Positions 45,489 to 55,252 of a stretch of DNA of 64,000 nt are shown in pieces. The DNA lies in NCBI GenBank assembly GCA_947496555.1, contig CANMDH010000022.1:28645-92644 (forward strand). The letters are read 5' to 3'. Position 1 is the stretch's first letter. Each line of letters starts with the position of its first letter. The notes under the pieces are model-generated. The model did not search any database. It had not been told where the DNA came from and was given only the letters and a program-made list of their open reading frames with translations. A program made the translations under genes and the position numbers. Source of the stretch: an uncultured Aquimarina sp. (GTDB lineage: Bacteria; Bacteroidota; Bacteroidia; Flavobacteriales; Flavobacteriaceae).

Positions 45489-45520
45489 TGATTGTATTTT
45501 TACTTCAAATTCTCTGAAGT

Positions 45521-46015
45521 ATGAAGATTTATACCCTAAAAGCAACACAAAACTTACCCATATCTTTAGAAAAAGCTTGGGAGTTTCTTTCGAATCCAAA
45601 TAATCTAAAAACGATCACTCCAGATTATATGGGTTTTGAGATCATATCTGGTGCAGATCGTAAAATGTACCCAGGACAAATTATACAATATATAGTTACT
45701 CCTGTTGCGGGTATCAAAAATAAATGGGTCACAGAAATAACACACGTAAGGGATCAAGAGTATTTTGTAGACGAACAACGCTTTGGTCCCTATGCGCTTT
45801 GGCACCATAAACATTTTTTAAAAGAAATTCCCGGAGGCGTTGAAATGGAAGACGTAATAGATTACAAAGTTCCATTTGGTATTTTGGGGCAACTCATTCA
45901 TCCTATACTAGTGAAGCCCAAATTAAAAGAAATTTTTAAGTACCGCGAAAAGAAACTAATAGAGTTATTTGGTACCTTCGAGACAGAAACAGAAAATAAA
46001 CTTGTATTCATTTAA
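45521..46015 (+). CDS. SRPBCC-superfamily protein
   Basis: This 164-residue protein has the START/Bet v1-like layout: LPISLEKAWEFLSNPNNLKTITPDYMGFEI, PGQIIQYIVTP, WVTEITHV, EYFVDEQRFGPYALWHHKHFLKEIPGGVEMEDVIDYKVPFG. The wording matches the group sometimes annotated as SulA-like cell-division inhibitor or ligand-binding SRPBCC protein, often next to photolyase genes. It probably binds a hydrophobic ligand. It is the first gene of a three-gene operon, 9 bases before an SDR gene. Confidence 0.85.
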   Translation: MKIYTLKATQNLPISLEKAWEFLSNPNNLKTITPDYMGFEIISGADRKMYPGQIIQYIVTPVAGIKNKWVTEITHVRDQEYFVDEQRFGPYALWHHKHFLKEIPGGVEMEDVIDYKVPFGILGQLIHPILVKPKLKEIFKYREKKLIELFGTFETETENKLVFI

Positions 46016-46024
46016 TACATATAG

Positions 46025-46723
46025 ATGAGAAAAAATATCTTACTCATTGGTGGTAGCCATGGCATAGGGTTTGAAATTGCTTTAAAACTCTATAATGAAC
46101 ATAACATCTTTATTGCATCTAGAACTTCAGAAAATTTAGGTAATTTGGAAGTGACTCATATTCCTTATGATGCCTCTAAAGATGAAATTGATACGTCTGT
46201 ATTACCGGAAAGAATTGATGGATTTGTTTATTGTCCGGGTAGTATTAACTTAAAGCCCTTCAAAATGCTAGATGCCAAAGCCTTTGAAGATGATATGCAA
46301 ATCAATTTTATGTTCTTGGTTAAGATCATTCATGGATTGTTACCTAAACTCAAAAACTCTGATCAGGCAAGTTTAATTTTCTTCAGCACGGTGGCAGTAA
46401 AAGTCGGGATGCCTTTTCATACCAGTATAGCAGCTGCCAAAGGAGCCATAGAAGGTTTCGCCAAAGCATTAGCGGCAGAGTATGCACCTCAATTTAGAGT
46501 AAATGTGATAGCACCTTCACTTACAGATACTCCCTTGGCCGAAAGACTCCTAGGAAACGATAAAAAGAAAGAGTTAATGAACAATCGACACCCCATGAAA
46601 CGAGTTGGTCAGGCCGAAGATATAGCAAACATTGCCAAGTTTTTATTAAGTGACGACAGTAGTTGGATCACTGGTCAGGTAATTGGTGTCGACGGCGGTA
46701 TGTCTACTTTAAATGTGAATTAA
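46025..46723 (+). CDS. Short-chain dehydrogenase/reductase
   Basis: In this 232-residue protein the cofactor loop is GGSHGIGFEIA. The catalytic Ser lies in IFFSTVAVKVG, and the C-terminal pattern is GQVIGVDGGMSTL. The position normally held by Tyr-x-x-x-Lys reads HTSIAAAKGAIEGFAKAL, with Ser in place of Tyr but the Lys kept. Activity may therefore be altered. It lies between the SRPBCC gene and the photolyase gene (1-base gap), a context common in flavobacteria. Confidence 0.85.
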   Translation: MRKNILLIGGSHGIGFEIALKLYNEHNIFIASRTSENLGNLEVTHIPYDASKDEIDTSVLPERIDGFVYCPGSINLKPFKMLDAKAFEDDMQINFMFLVKIIHGLLPKLKNSDQASLIFFSTVAVKVGMPFHTSIAAAKGAIEGFAKALAAEYAPQFRVNVIAPSLTDTPLAERLLGNDKKKELMNNRHPMKRVGQAEDIANIAKFLLSDDSSWITGQVIGVDGGMSTLNVN

Positions 46724-46724
46724 A

Positions 46725-48032
46725 ATGGCCCAGAAAGTATCCATTTTCTGGTTTCGAAGAGATCTAAGACTAGATGATAATGTAGGATTATTAAAATCTC
46801 TTAAAGGAGAAAATCCAGTACTTCCTATTTTTATTTTTGATAAAAATATTCTGGACCACTTACCAAAAGATGACGCCAGAGTTACTTTTATTTTCAAAAC
46901 TTTACTAAATATAAACCAAGAACTTCAAGAAAAACATAAAAGTTCTTTAGCTCAATTTTACGGGACACCAGAAGAAGTTTTTGAAGATCTTATCGGTAAG
47001 TTCGATATACAAGAAGTATACGCCAATCATGATTATGAGCCCTATGCCCGAAAACGAGATTCTGAGATCAGAGAATTACTAACTAAAAACAATATTGAAT
47101 TTCTAACCTTTAAGGATCAGGTGATTTTTGAAAAAGACGAGATTGTCAAAAATGATGGAAATCCTTATGTAGTATATACTCCTTATAAAAATAAATGGAA
47201 GGAGGTTTTTGATTCTTCAAAATTAAAAATACACGACACTGCGCCATACTTAAGAAATCTGATCAGAGATATAAACTTGCCTGAAGTATTGTTAGAAAAG
47301 ATGGGATTTGTTAAATCTGCCCTCAAAGTCCCTAAATTTGATAGTTCTGCTTCTCTTATTCAAAATTATGAAGCCACACGCAACTTTCCATCCATAGATA
47401 ACGGAACCTCCCGACTTGGACCTCATTTAAGGTTTGGAACTATAGGAATACGATCCATTGTACAAAAAGCGATTGCTCAAAAAAACGAAGTTTTTTGGTC
47501 AGAACTTATATGGCGTGAATTCTTTATGCAAATACTCTGGCATTATCCCCATACCAAAGACAAAGCATTCAGACCCAAATACGACCGAATTGAATGGAGA
47601 AACAACGAAATTGAGTTTGAACAATGGAAAAAAGGTGAAACCGGATATCCACTAGTAGATGCCGGCATGCGTCAGCTTAATCAAACCGGTTATATGCATA
47701 ATAGAGTGCGTATGGTAGTCGCAAGTTTTTTGTGTAAACATCTATTAATCGATTGGCGCTGGGGTGAAGCTTATTTTGCAGAGAAGCTTTTGGACTACGA
47801 CATGTCTGCAAATGTAGGAAACTGGCAATGGGCAGCAGGTTCCGGTGTAGATGCAGCTCCGTATTTCAGAATTTTTAATCCAACTACTCAAATTACCAAA
47901 TTTGATAAAAAAATAGCATATATAAACAGATGGGTAACAGATCTTAATGAGCTTACGTATCCTCACCCCATAGTAGATCATAAAATGGCAAGAGAGCGCT
48001 GTTTAAAAGTCTATAAAGAAGCGGTTGGCTAA
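46725..48032 (+). CDS. phr: Cryptochrome/photolyase-family protein
   Basis: This 435-residue protein starts VSIFWFRRDLRLDDN, the antenna-chromophore domain of class I photolyases. The FAD-binding half has WSELIWREFFMQILWHYP, YPLVDAGMRQLNQTGYMHNRVRMVVASFL, LLIDWRWGEAYFAEKLLDYDMSANVGNWQWAAGSG and APYFRIFNP. The Trp residues of the electron-transfer chain are in these blocks. It most likely repairs cyclobutane pyrimidine dimers with blue light, though a cryptochrome role is possible. It is the last gene of the SRPBCC-SDR-photolyase operon. Confidence 0.92.
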   Translation: MAQKVSIFWFRRDLRLDDNVGLLKSLKGENPVLPIFIFDKNILDHLPKDDARVTFIFKTLLNINQELQEKHKSSLAQFYGTPEEVFEDLIGKFDIQEVYANHDYEPYARKRDSEIRELLTKNNIEFLTFKDQVIFEKDEIVKNDGNPYVVYTPYKNKWKEVFDSSKLKIHDTAPYLRNLIRDINLPEVLLEKMGFVKSALKVPKFDSSASLIQNYEATRNFPSIDNGTSRLGPHLRFGTIGIRSIVQKAIAQKNEVFWSELIWREFFMQILWHYPHTKDKAFRPKYDRIEWRNNEIEFEQWKKGETGYPLVDAGMRQLNQTGYMHNRVRMVVASFLCKHLLIDWRWGEAYFAEKLLDYDMSANVGNWQWAAGSGVDAAPYFRIFNPTTQITKFDKKIAYINRWVTDLNELTYPHPIVDHKMARERCLKVYKEAVG

Positions 48033-48127
48033 AACTTCTTTTATAACAAATTTTTAAAATCTTTACTAAAAGTTTTTTTGTAATTTATTGCTTCAAAATC
48101 ATCTGATAACCAATAAATTAAAATTCA

Positions 48128-48493
48128 ATGAATACACAGCAAGTCGCCAATCGTTTAGTAGAACTTTGTCGCATGGGTGAAAACATGCAGGCTCTAAAAG
48201 AACTATACGATGATAATGTAGTAAGTAAAGAAATGCCCGGAACTCCTAACGCTTTAGTTTCCGGAAAGGATGCCGTAACCAAGAAAAGTGAAGAATGGTA
48301 TGCCTCGGTTGAAGAGTTTCACGGTGGTGAAATTTCTGATCCGATTATTGCCGAAAATCATTTTAGCTGCATCATGAAAATGGATTGTACTTTTAAGGGG
48401 CAGGGCCGTATGCAAATGGAAGAAGTAGCAGTATACAAGGTAAATGATGGAAAAATAACTGAAGAACAGTTTTTTTATACCATGCCAGGATAA
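48128..48493 (+). CDS. SnoaL-like/NTF2-fold protein
   Basis: This 121-residue protein has the cone-shaped NTF2-like layout: VANRLVELCRMGENMQALKELYDDNVVSKEMP, GKDAVTKKSEEWYASV, ENHFSCIMKMDCTFKGQGRMQMEEVAVYKVNDGKITEEQFFY. The fold is used by hydroxysteroid isomerases, polyketide cyclases and many binding proteins, and function here is unknown. It stands alone between the photolyase operon and a terminator. Confidence 0.82.
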   Translation: MNTQQVANRLVELCRMGENMQALKELYDDNVVSKEMPGTPNALVSGKDAVTKKSEEWYASVEEFHGGEISDPIIAENHFSCIMKMDCTFKGQGRMQMEEVAVYKVNDGKITEEQFFYTMPG

Positions 48494-48514
48494 GAATCTT
48501 CTTTACAAAATTTC

Positions 48515-48578
48515 AAAAAAAATACGTTTCCATCAACTTTGCAATTAAAGGAATGTTGAATAGAAACGTATTTTTTTT
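48515..48578. terminator. Bidirectional intrinsic terminator with long loop
   Basis: A-run plus ATACGTTTC (to 48530) pairs with GAAACGTAT plus a T-run (48563-48578). The intervening 32 bases can form further weak pairing (ATCAAC with GTTGAA). It lies between convergent genes. Confidence 0.75.
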
Positions 48579-48591
48579 CTTTATCTTAAAA

Positions 48592-49224
48592 TTAGAATTT
48601 AATCCCTGAAGAGACTTGAAAAACTGAATTTTCAAAAGAAACAGATGTATTCTCTCCAAAAGGAGAGACTTCATATATGTTAGTAACTCCTAGATTGTAA
48701 CGTACTTGAAAAAATGCTCCCATTTCAAACTGATAGCCCAATCCAAAATTAATCGCTACGTCGACATCCGATATAAACTCCCCATAATCAACATCCGAAG
48801 TTTCCGTAACCCCTCCATCAAAAATATTCTTACGTTGTAGAACGGCAGAGGTTAAATAACCAATCTGTGGCCCTACTTCAAGACTAAAACCTGGTACTAC
48901 ATAAAACGGGTAATATTTAAGCATAATCGGTAGGTAAACATAATCTATCTTTAGGATTTCATCTTCAAAATTTGGTTCAATACTAGCAGTACCAAATCCT
49001 TGAAAAGAGTATAATAATTCAGGTTGTAGTCCCAGGTATTCGTTAATAGGAAATTCGGCCGCTAATCCTAAATGGATACTTGTTCTTGAATCAAGACCTT
49101 TTTCTCCAAGATGAGTAGCATTAAGTCCGAATTTAATACCGATTTCAAAATCCTCGACCTGGGCATTTATCTTAGGACAAACTAGTCCCATAAGTAAAAC
49201 GATAAAAAACAGCTTTTTATTCAT
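48592..49224 (-). CDS. Outer-membrane beta-barrel protein
   Basis: This 210-residue protein has a signal peptide (MNKKLFFIVLLMGLVCPKINAQ). It then has alternating amphipathic strands such as FEIGIKFGLNATHLG, IHLGLAAEFPIN, LGLQPELLYSFQGFG, YVYLPIMLKYYPF, FSLEVGPQIGYL, VAINFGLGYQF and FFQVRYNLGVTNIY. It ends in a strand finishing GIKF. This is the PorT/OmpW-size small barrel domain common in Bacteroidetes. No substrate or partner can be inferred. Confidence 0.88.
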   Translation of the reverse strand: MNKKLFFIVLLMGLVCPKINAQVEDFEIGIKFGLNATHLGEKGLDSRTSIHLGLAAEFPINEYLGLQPELLYSFQGFGTASIEPNFEDEILKIDYVYLPIMLKYYPFYVVPGFSLEVGPQIGYLTSAVLQRKNIFDGGVTETSDVDYGEFISDVDVAINFGLGYQFEMGAFFQVRYNLGVTNIYEVSPFGENTSVSFENSVFQVSSGIKF

Positions 49225-49385
49225 AGTTTATAAATTTGGAGCATTACTATTTAAAGCTAATGTTATTAATCTTTCATAGTAAAAACTAAGAAAAAGCAAT
49301 AAAATTATGCAACCAAAAGTAAACAACACGATCCAGAAATAAAAAAAAAACTAATTATATGAACATAGAACCCCTATACAATCGC

Positions 49386-50270
49386 CTAAAATCCAATCAA
49401 ACTACTAATTTGCTGCAATGCAGGATTTCGGTTGTTTTCTTTCCAAATAACAGATAAAATAGCCGTTTGTTTTATTTTAGGAATCTCTAAAAACTTAACA
49501 TTAAGATCAAAACCGTGTTGTAACGAAGTCGGAACAATAGCAACTCCTAACCCACTTTCTACTAATTTAAATATAGTTTGTGCATGTACCGATCTATGAG
49601 AAACCTTTGGTGTAAAACCTCTATCTTCACAAATACTCATGATTTTGTCATAATATAACGGACTATAATCCGATGAAAACAAAACAAAGTTTTCATCTGA
49701 CACCTGATCGATGGTTTTAAAGGTATCTGTATCAAGATGATGGTTTGCCGGTAAAACTAGAGAAAAAGTATCGGTATGAACTGTTTTCTTCTTCAACCCT
49801 TTAGGCACTCTCGCTAGGCGCACAAAACCTAAATCCAATTCATCTTTTTCGATAGCTTCTACCTGCAGATAGTTTGACATTTCTTCTAAACTAAACTTTA
49901 TATTAGGAAACTCGGTATTTGTTTTTACTAATAACTCTGGAATAACCATTTGCATGGCAGATCCCAAAAAACCTATTCTTATTTCGCCTTCGCTTCCTGC
50001 ATCAATTAAACGGGTTTGTTTTATGGTAAAATCAATATGATTAAAAATGTAATCCAATTCTTTTTTAAGATATTCTCCCGAATTGGTTAGGCTCACATTT
50101 CTTTTATCTCTCTTAAATAATTGAACTCCTATGATCTCTTCCATTTGCTTGATTTGCCTACTCAATCCCGGCTGAGAAATAAACAAACGATCCGCTGCTT
50201 TTCTGAAGTGTAATTCTTCGGCTACCGCCAAAAAATAGTTAAAATGGCGCAACTCTAATTGATAACTCAT
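49386..50270 (-). CDS. LysR-family regulator, probable hut regulator
   Basis: In this 294-residue protein the N-terminal winged helix-turn-helix reads LRHFNYFLAVAEELHFRKAADRLFISQPGLSRQIKQMEEIIGVQLFKRD. The rest is a LysR substrate domain (GEIRIGFLGSAMQMVIPELL, ELDLGFVRLARVP, FKLVESGLGVAIVPTSL). It diverges from hutH over 82 bases, the classic LysR arrangement, so it probably senses histidine or urocanate and controls the hut operon. Most known hut regulators are GntR-family HutC or the antiterminator HutP, so a LysR partner is less usual. Confidence 0.92.
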   Translation of the reverse strand: MSYQLELRHFNYFLAVAEELHFRKAADRLFISQPGLSRQIKQMEEIIGVQLFKRDKRNVSLTNSGEYLKKELDYIFNHIDFTIKQTRLIDAGSEGEIRIGFLGSAMQMVIPELLVKTNTEFPNIKFSLEEMSNYLQVEAIEKDELDLGFVRLARVPKGLKKKTVHTDTFSLVLPANHHLDTDTFKTIDQVSDENFVLFSSDYSPLYYDKIMSICEDRGFTPKVSHRSVHAQTIFKLVESGLGVAIVPTSLQHGFDLNVKFLEIPKIKQTAILSVIWKENNRNPALQQISSLIGF

Positions 50271-50308
50271 AGTTATTAATTATTGATTAAATAAGTATTT
50301 CCAATTAT

Positions 50309-50316
50309 CAAATGTA
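50309..50316 (-). promoter_or_regulatory. Candidate -7 box for the LysR gene
   Basis: The minus strand reads TACATTTG (TAnnTTTG), 38 bases before the LysR ATG at 50270, within the shared divergent region where a LysR site would be expected. Confidence 0.5.
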
Positions 50317-50352
50317 TGCATTATTTTAGTAGAACAAATCAGAAATCACATA

Positions 50353-51933
50353 ATGTCCACAGTATCAGATCATTTTTTATACGGAGATGGCTATTTAACT
50401 GCAGGAATAGCAGTAAAAATTGCTCGAGGAGAGATCAAAGGTATTATCTCTAAAGAATCTCGCCAGAAAATCAAAAAAAGCAAACAAGTAGTCGAAAATA
50501 TTGTCGAAAAAGGGCATCCGGTGTATGGTATAAATACTGGTTTTGGGCCTTTATGCACAACCAAAATATCCAAAGAGGAAACCAAAATTCTTCAAAGTAA
50601 CATTTTACAAAGTCACAGTGTTGGTGTTGGTGCCCCTATTAATACTGAAATTGCCAAGCTGATGATGATCCTAAAAGTACAATCCTTATCAAAAGGATAC
50701 TCTGGAATTGCAGAAGAAACTTTGGATCGCATTTTGTGGCATATAGACAACAATGCCATACCAGTAGTACCAAGTCAAGGTTCTGTAGGAGCTTCTGGTG
50801 ATTTGGCACCACTTTCTCACCTTTTTCTACCTCTAATTGGTTTAGGAAAAGTGATTTATCAAGGAAAATTGATCGAAGTAGACGAACTTTTCAAAACAAC
50901 TGGATTAAAACCGCTGGATTTAGGTCCAAAAGAAGGTCTAGCTCTAATAAATGGAACACAATTTATTGCAGCTCATGCAGTGCAGGTCGTTGAACGGTTA
51001 CATAGCTGTCTTTCACAAGCAGACATTATTGGCGCTATGATGATTGAAGGCTTGCAAGGTTCGGTAAAACCATTTTATAAAGAATTGCATCAGTTGCGCC
51101 CCTTCAAAGGAAATATACATGTGGCTTCAAGAGTAAAATTGTTGCTAAAGGGTTCAGAGATTATGGAGGATCATATTGACTGCGATCGAGTTCAGGATCC
51201 GTATTCATTACGATGTATTCCACAAGTTCATGGTGCCTCCAGAAATGCATGGTTGCATTTAAAAGAGCTTTTGGAAACCGAACTAAATTCTGTTACCGAT
51301 AATCCCATCATCATTGATGAAGACCTCACCATAAGCGGTGGTAGTTTTCATGGTCAACCACTAGCAATGGCTATTGATTATGCATGCCTTGCCGCTTCGG
51401 AAATTGGTAATATTTCGGATCGTAGAATTTACCTGGCTTTGGAAGGTAATTCTCCCGGAGTACCAAAATTATTGATGGAAAATACCGGAATCAACTCTGG
51501 ATACATGATCCTTCAATATACTACTGCAGCGCTGGCAAGTGAAAATAAAGGACTCTGTTTTCCTTCAAGTGCCGATAGTATCCCTACTTCTTTAGGACAA
51601 GAAGATCATGTGAGTATGGGGTCTATTGGAGGTAGAAAAGCTTTGAAAGTGATAGAAAATGTTGAAAAAATATTAGCAATTGAACTCCTGACCGCAGCAC
51701 AAGCTTTTGAATTTAGAAAACCACTGAAATCTGGAATCATCCTTGATGAAATTTATAAAAAAATACGTACCAAAGTTTCTTTTGCAGAAAATGACAGAGT
51801 ATTTGCCGATGATATTGAAGAAGGAATCAAACTCATTAAAAACAAAACGATCATTGATATTGTAGACCAGGTATCCAAGAAGGAAAGTTTATCCCTGGAA
51901 ACTCCTTTTTCTGATGTATTTGAAGTATATTAA
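50353..51933 (+). CDS. hutH: Histidine ammonia-lyase
   Basis: This 526-residue protein has the autocatalytic MIO triad Ala-Ser-Gly at 147-149 (GSVGASGDLAPLSH), the active-site YGINTGFG (58-65), and QDPYSLRCIPQVHGASR and LDEIYKKIRTKV further on. It deaminates L-histidine to urocanate and ammonia, the first step of histidine utilisation. It is the first gene of the four-gene hut operon. Presence of hutU, hutI and hutG downstream supports histidine rather than phenylalanine or tyrosine as substrate. Confidence 0.97.
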   Translation: MSTVSDHFLYGDGYLTAGIAVKIARGEIKGIISKESRQKIKKSKQVVENIVEKGHPVYGINTGFGPLCTTKISKEETKILQSNILQSHSVGVGAPINTEIAKLMMILKVQSLSKGYSGIAEETLDRILWHIDNNAIPVVPSQGSVGASGDLAPLSHLFLPLIGLGKVIYQGKLIEVDELFKTTGLKPLDLGPKEGLALINGTQFIAAHAVQVVERLHSCLSQADIIGAMMIEGLQGSVKPFYKELHQLRPFKGNIHVASRVKLLLKGSEIMEDHIDCDRVQDPYSLRCIPQVHGASRNAWLHLKELLETELNSVTDNPIIIDEDLTISGGSFHGQPLAMAIDYACLAASEIGNISDRRIYLALEGNSPGVPKLLMENTGINSGYMILQYTTAALASENKGLCFPSSADSIPTSLGQEDHVSMGSIGGRKALKVIENVEKILAIELLTAAQAFEFRKPLKSGIILDEIYKKIRTKVSFAENDRVFADDIEEGIKLIKNKTIIDIVDQVSKKESLSLETPFSDVFEVY

Positions 51934-51970
51934 TTAATGAAATCAAGCTTTTAGAACTTTTATTCACACT

Positions 51971-53221
51971 ATGAAGAAATATAAATTAATTGGCCCGATT
52001 ACACAGCTTCTTACCATGGAAAACCTTTCTGTGAAAGGCGCTATAAAAGATGAAGAATTATCTATTCTGGAAAATGCGGGAATACTGATTGAAGGAGACC
52101 AAATTCATACTATAGGTAAGTTCACAGAATTAAGTAAACAAGCTGATTCATTGGATGCTGAAATTATAGAATTACATGGCAATTATATTTGTGTTCCTGG
52201 TTTTATCGATGCACATACACATATCTGTTTTTCGGGTTCGAGAGCTAGGGATTATGCCATGCGTAACGCTGGTAAATCGTACCTTGAAATTGCCGAGGCT
52301 GGTGGAGGAATATGGGACACGGTTACCCAGACCAGGAAAGCTGATCAACAACAGCTTACCAATAGCACCATTAAAAGAGCAAATAAACTCTTACAAACAG
52401 GAATTACTACTATTGAAGTCAAAAGTGGCTACGGACTCTCTGTTCAAGAGGAACTAAAAATGTTACGTGCGATTAAAGATGCAAACGGCAGTACCGAGGC
52501 AGATCTAATTGCTACCTGCCTTGCAGGGCATATGCTTCCAAAAGATTTTGATGGAGATCACAAAGCATATCTTGAATTTATGAGCAATTCTTTATTTCCC
52601 CTTCTGAAAAAAGAAAAGCTTACCAACAGAATGGATGCCTTTATCGAAAAAAGTGCTTTCCTTCCATCAGATATATATCCATATTTCAAAAAGGCAAAAG
52701 CTATGGGGTTTGATATCACAGTTCATGCAGATCAGTTTAGTGTTGGTGGTAGTGAGGTAGCCGTAAAAATGAACGCCATAAGCGCAGATCACCTTGAAGC
52801 CAGTACCGAAGACGAAATAGAAATGCTTGCCAATAGTGATGTAATTTCTGTAGCACTACCAGGAGCATCTATAGGATTGGGGTGTGATTTTACTCCAGCA
52901 AGAAAAATTTTGGATTCCGGTGGAGCCCTGGCGATTGCGAGTGACTGGAATCCGGGATCGGCGCCCATGGGTGACTTATTAACACAGGCATGTATTTTGG
53001 GAACCTTCGAGAAACTATCGAATGCCGAAGTACTCGCAGGAATAACTTTCAGAGGAGCAAAAGCTCTTAATCTACATGACAGAGGACAACTTTCGCCTGG
53101 TATGTTGGCTGATTTTAATCTGTTTCAAACAAATCATTACAATGAGATCTTCTATCAACAAGGAAAACTTGTACCATCTCAAGTATGGAAACGAGGTGAC
53201 ATAATGTACTCTAAAGAATAA
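51971..53221 (+). CDS. hutI: Imidazolonepropionase
   Basis: In this 416-residue amidohydrolase the metal motif is GFIDAHTHICF, followed by KSGYGLSVQEELKMLRAI, the third His in ITVHADQFS, DHLEASTEDEI and ASDWNPGSAPMG with the metal Asp. It opens the imidazolone ring of 4-imidazolone-5-propanoate to N-formimidoyl-glutamate, the third step of the pathway. It lies 37 bases after hutH and 5 bases before hutU. Confidence 0.96.
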   Translation: MKKYKLIGPITQLLTMENLSVKGAIKDEELSILENAGILIEGDQIHTIGKFTELSKQADSLDAEIIELHGNYICVPGFIDAHTHICFSGSRARDYAMRNAGKSYLEIAEAGGGIWDTVTQTRKADQQQLTNSTIKRANKLLQTGITTIEVKSGYGLSVQEELKMLRAIKDANGSTEADLIATCLAGHMLPKDFDGDHKAYLEFMSNSLFPLLKKEKLTNRMDAFIEKSAFLPSDIYPYFKKAKAMGFDITVHADQFSVGGSEVAVKMNAISADHLEASTEDEIEMLANSDVISVALPGASIGLGCDFTPARKILDSGGALAIASDWNPGSAPMGDLLTQACILGTFEKLSNAEVLAGITFRGAKALNLHDRGQLSPGMLADFNLFQTNHYNEIFYQQGKLVPSQVWKRGDIMYSKE

Positions 53222-53226
53222 GAAAC

Positions 53227-55227
53227 ATGACTTTCAAAGAAGAAATACTTCAGGGAATTCCTAAAATATTACCCCCAAAGAAAACTTTAGATCCAAAAAT
53301 AAGCCGCGCCCCTAAGCGAAAACAAATTCTTTCAAAAGAAGAAAAAAAGCTGGCACTTAGAAATGCACTTCGATATTTTCCGGAAGATTGGCATCATGAA
53401 CTTGCCATTGAATTTCTAAAAGAATTGAATGACTTTGGACGCATCTACATGTATCGCTTTATGCCCGAATATAAAATGCATGCTCGTTCAATAGGCGAAT
53501 ATCCATCAAAGACCAAACAGGCGGCTGCCATTATGCTAATGATTCAGAATAACCTGGATCCTGCCGTGGCGCAACATCCCTATGAATTAATTACCTATGG
53601 TGGCAATGGCGCCGTTTTTCAGAATTGGGCGCAATACCTGCTTACGATGCAATATCTGGCCACCATGACCCAAGAACAAACATTACACATGTATTCTGGG
53701 CATCCGATGGGATTGTTTCCTTCGTCAAAGAATGCGCCTAGCGTAGTGGTGACTAACGGAATGATGATTCCTAACTATTCTAAACCAGATGACTGGGAAA
53801 AATATAATGCTCTTGGTGTAACCCAATACGGACAAATGACTGCTGGCAGCTATATGTATATTGGTCCGCAAGGCATTGTTCATGGTACAACAATTACGGT
53901 GATGAATGCCTTTAGAAAAACATTAAAACCAAAGGAATCTTCTGCTGGTAAAATCTTTCTAACCGCAGGTCTGGGAGGAATGAGCGGTGCACAACCAAAA
54001 GCCGGAAATATTGCTGGATGTATCACCATTTGTGCCGAAGTAAACCCAAAAGCAGCTCAAAAACGTCATGAACAAGGGTGGGTTGATGAAATTCTGGATA
54101 ATATGAATGACCTGGTTACCAGAGTTAGAACAGCTGTTAAACAAAAAGAAATAGTTTCGATAGCATATCAAGGTAATATAGTGGATGTATGGGAACAGTT
54201 TTATGAAGAAAATATTTATGTTGATCTTGGATCTGATCAAACATCATTGCACAACCCTTGGTCGGGTGGTTACTATCCAGTGGGGTTCAGCTACGATGAA
54301 TCCAATGACATGATTAGCAATGATCCTGAAACTTTTAAAACCAAAGTACAGGAATCACTTCGCAGGCATGCAGCTGCTATCAATAAACATACAGCAAAGG
54401 GCACCTATTTCTTTGATTATGGAAATGCTTTTCTTTTGGAAGCCTCACGTGCAGGAGCCGATGTCATGGCCAAGAATGGGATTGATTTTAAGTATCCCTC
54501 GTATGTGCAAGATATTCTGGGACCTATGTGTTTTGATTACGGATTTGGGCCCTTCAGATGGGTATGTACTTCGGGGAAACCGGAAGACCTGGACAAAACC
54601 GATCAAATTGCCCTTGAAGTGATGCAATCCATCAAAAAAGTTTCTCCAAAGGAGATTCAACAACAAATGCAAGACAACATTACCTGGATACAGGAAGCTA
54701 AACAAAATAAGTTGGTAGTAGGTTCGCAGGCTCGTATTTTATATGCTGATGCCGAAGGAAGAATCAAAATTGCCGAAGCTTTCAATAAAGCCATCAAAAA
54801 TGGAGAAATTTCGGCTCCGGTTGTTCTGGGAAGAGACCACCACGATGTTAGTGGTACCGATTCTCCCTATCGTGAGACCAGTAACATTTATGACGGAAGT
54901 AAATTTACCGCCGATATGGCAATTCACAATGTAATTGGGGATAGTTTTAGAGGAGCCACCTGGGTATCGATACATAATGGCGGTGGTGTTGGCTGGGGCG
55001 AAGTGATTAATGGCGGTTTTGGTCTTGTATTAGACGGATCTGAAGATGCTTCAGAACGATTGAAGCGTATGTTGTTTTATGATGTGAATAATGGGATATC
55101 CCGCAGAAGTTGGGCACGAAATAGAGAAGCTTTGTTTGCCATAAAAAGAGAAATGCAACGTACACCAGAGTTACAGGTTACACTTCCAAACATCGTTGAG
55201 GATTCTGTACTGAATAAAATTCTGTAA
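53227..55227 (+). CDS. hutU: Urocanate hydratase
   Basis: This 666-residue protein is longer than the roughly 555-residue enzymes of proteobacteria, with an N-terminal extension and an internal insertion. It resembles the longer urocanase form. It has the NAD-binding core (LTAGLGGMSGAQPKAG), YPVGFSYDESN, DILGPMCFDYGFGPFRWVCTSG, GRDHHDVSGTDSPYRET and the C-terminal SIHNGGGVGWGEVINGGFGLVLDG. It adds water to urocanate to give imidazolonepropionate, using NAD+ as an electrophilic cofactor. It is spaced 5 bases from hutI. Confidence 0.96.
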   Translation: MTFKEEILQGIPKILPPKKTLDPKISRAPKRKQILSKEEKKLALRNALRYFPEDWHHELAIEFLKELNDFGRIYMYRFMPEYKMHARSIGEYPSKTKQAAAIMLMIQNNLDPAVAQHPYELITYGGNGAVFQNWAQYLLTMQYLATMTQEQTLHMYSGHPMGLFPSSKNAPSVVVTNGMMIPNYSKPDDWEKYNALGVTQYGQMTAGSYMYIGPQGIVHGTTITVMNAFRKTLKPKESSAGKIFLTAGLGGMSGAQPKAGNIAGCITICAEVNPKAAQKRHEQGWVDEILDNMNDLVTRVRTAVKQKEIVSIAYQGNIVDVWEQFYEENIYVDLGSDQTSLHNPWSGGYYPVGFSYDESNDMISNDPETFKTKVQESLRRHAAAINKHTAKGTYFFDYGNAFLLEASRAGADVMAKNGIDFKYPSYVQDILGPMCFDYGFGPFRWVCTSGKPEDLDKTDQIALEVMQSIKKVSPKEIQQQMQDNITWIQEAKQNKLVVGSQARILYADAEGRIKIAEAFNKAIKNGEISAPVVLGRDHHDVSGTDSPYRETSNIYDGSKFTADMAIHNVIGDSFRGATWVSIHNGGGVGWGEVINGGFGLVLDGSEDASERLKRMLFYDVNNGISRRSWARNREALFAIKREMQRTPELQVTLPNIVEDSVLNKIL

Positions 55228-55252
55228 TTTGCATACACTTCATCATAGCCAA

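Noticed and set aside
52176-52457. 93-residue frame inside hutI
   Set aside because: It is an out-of-frame shadow within a gene whose metal-binding motifs are intact.
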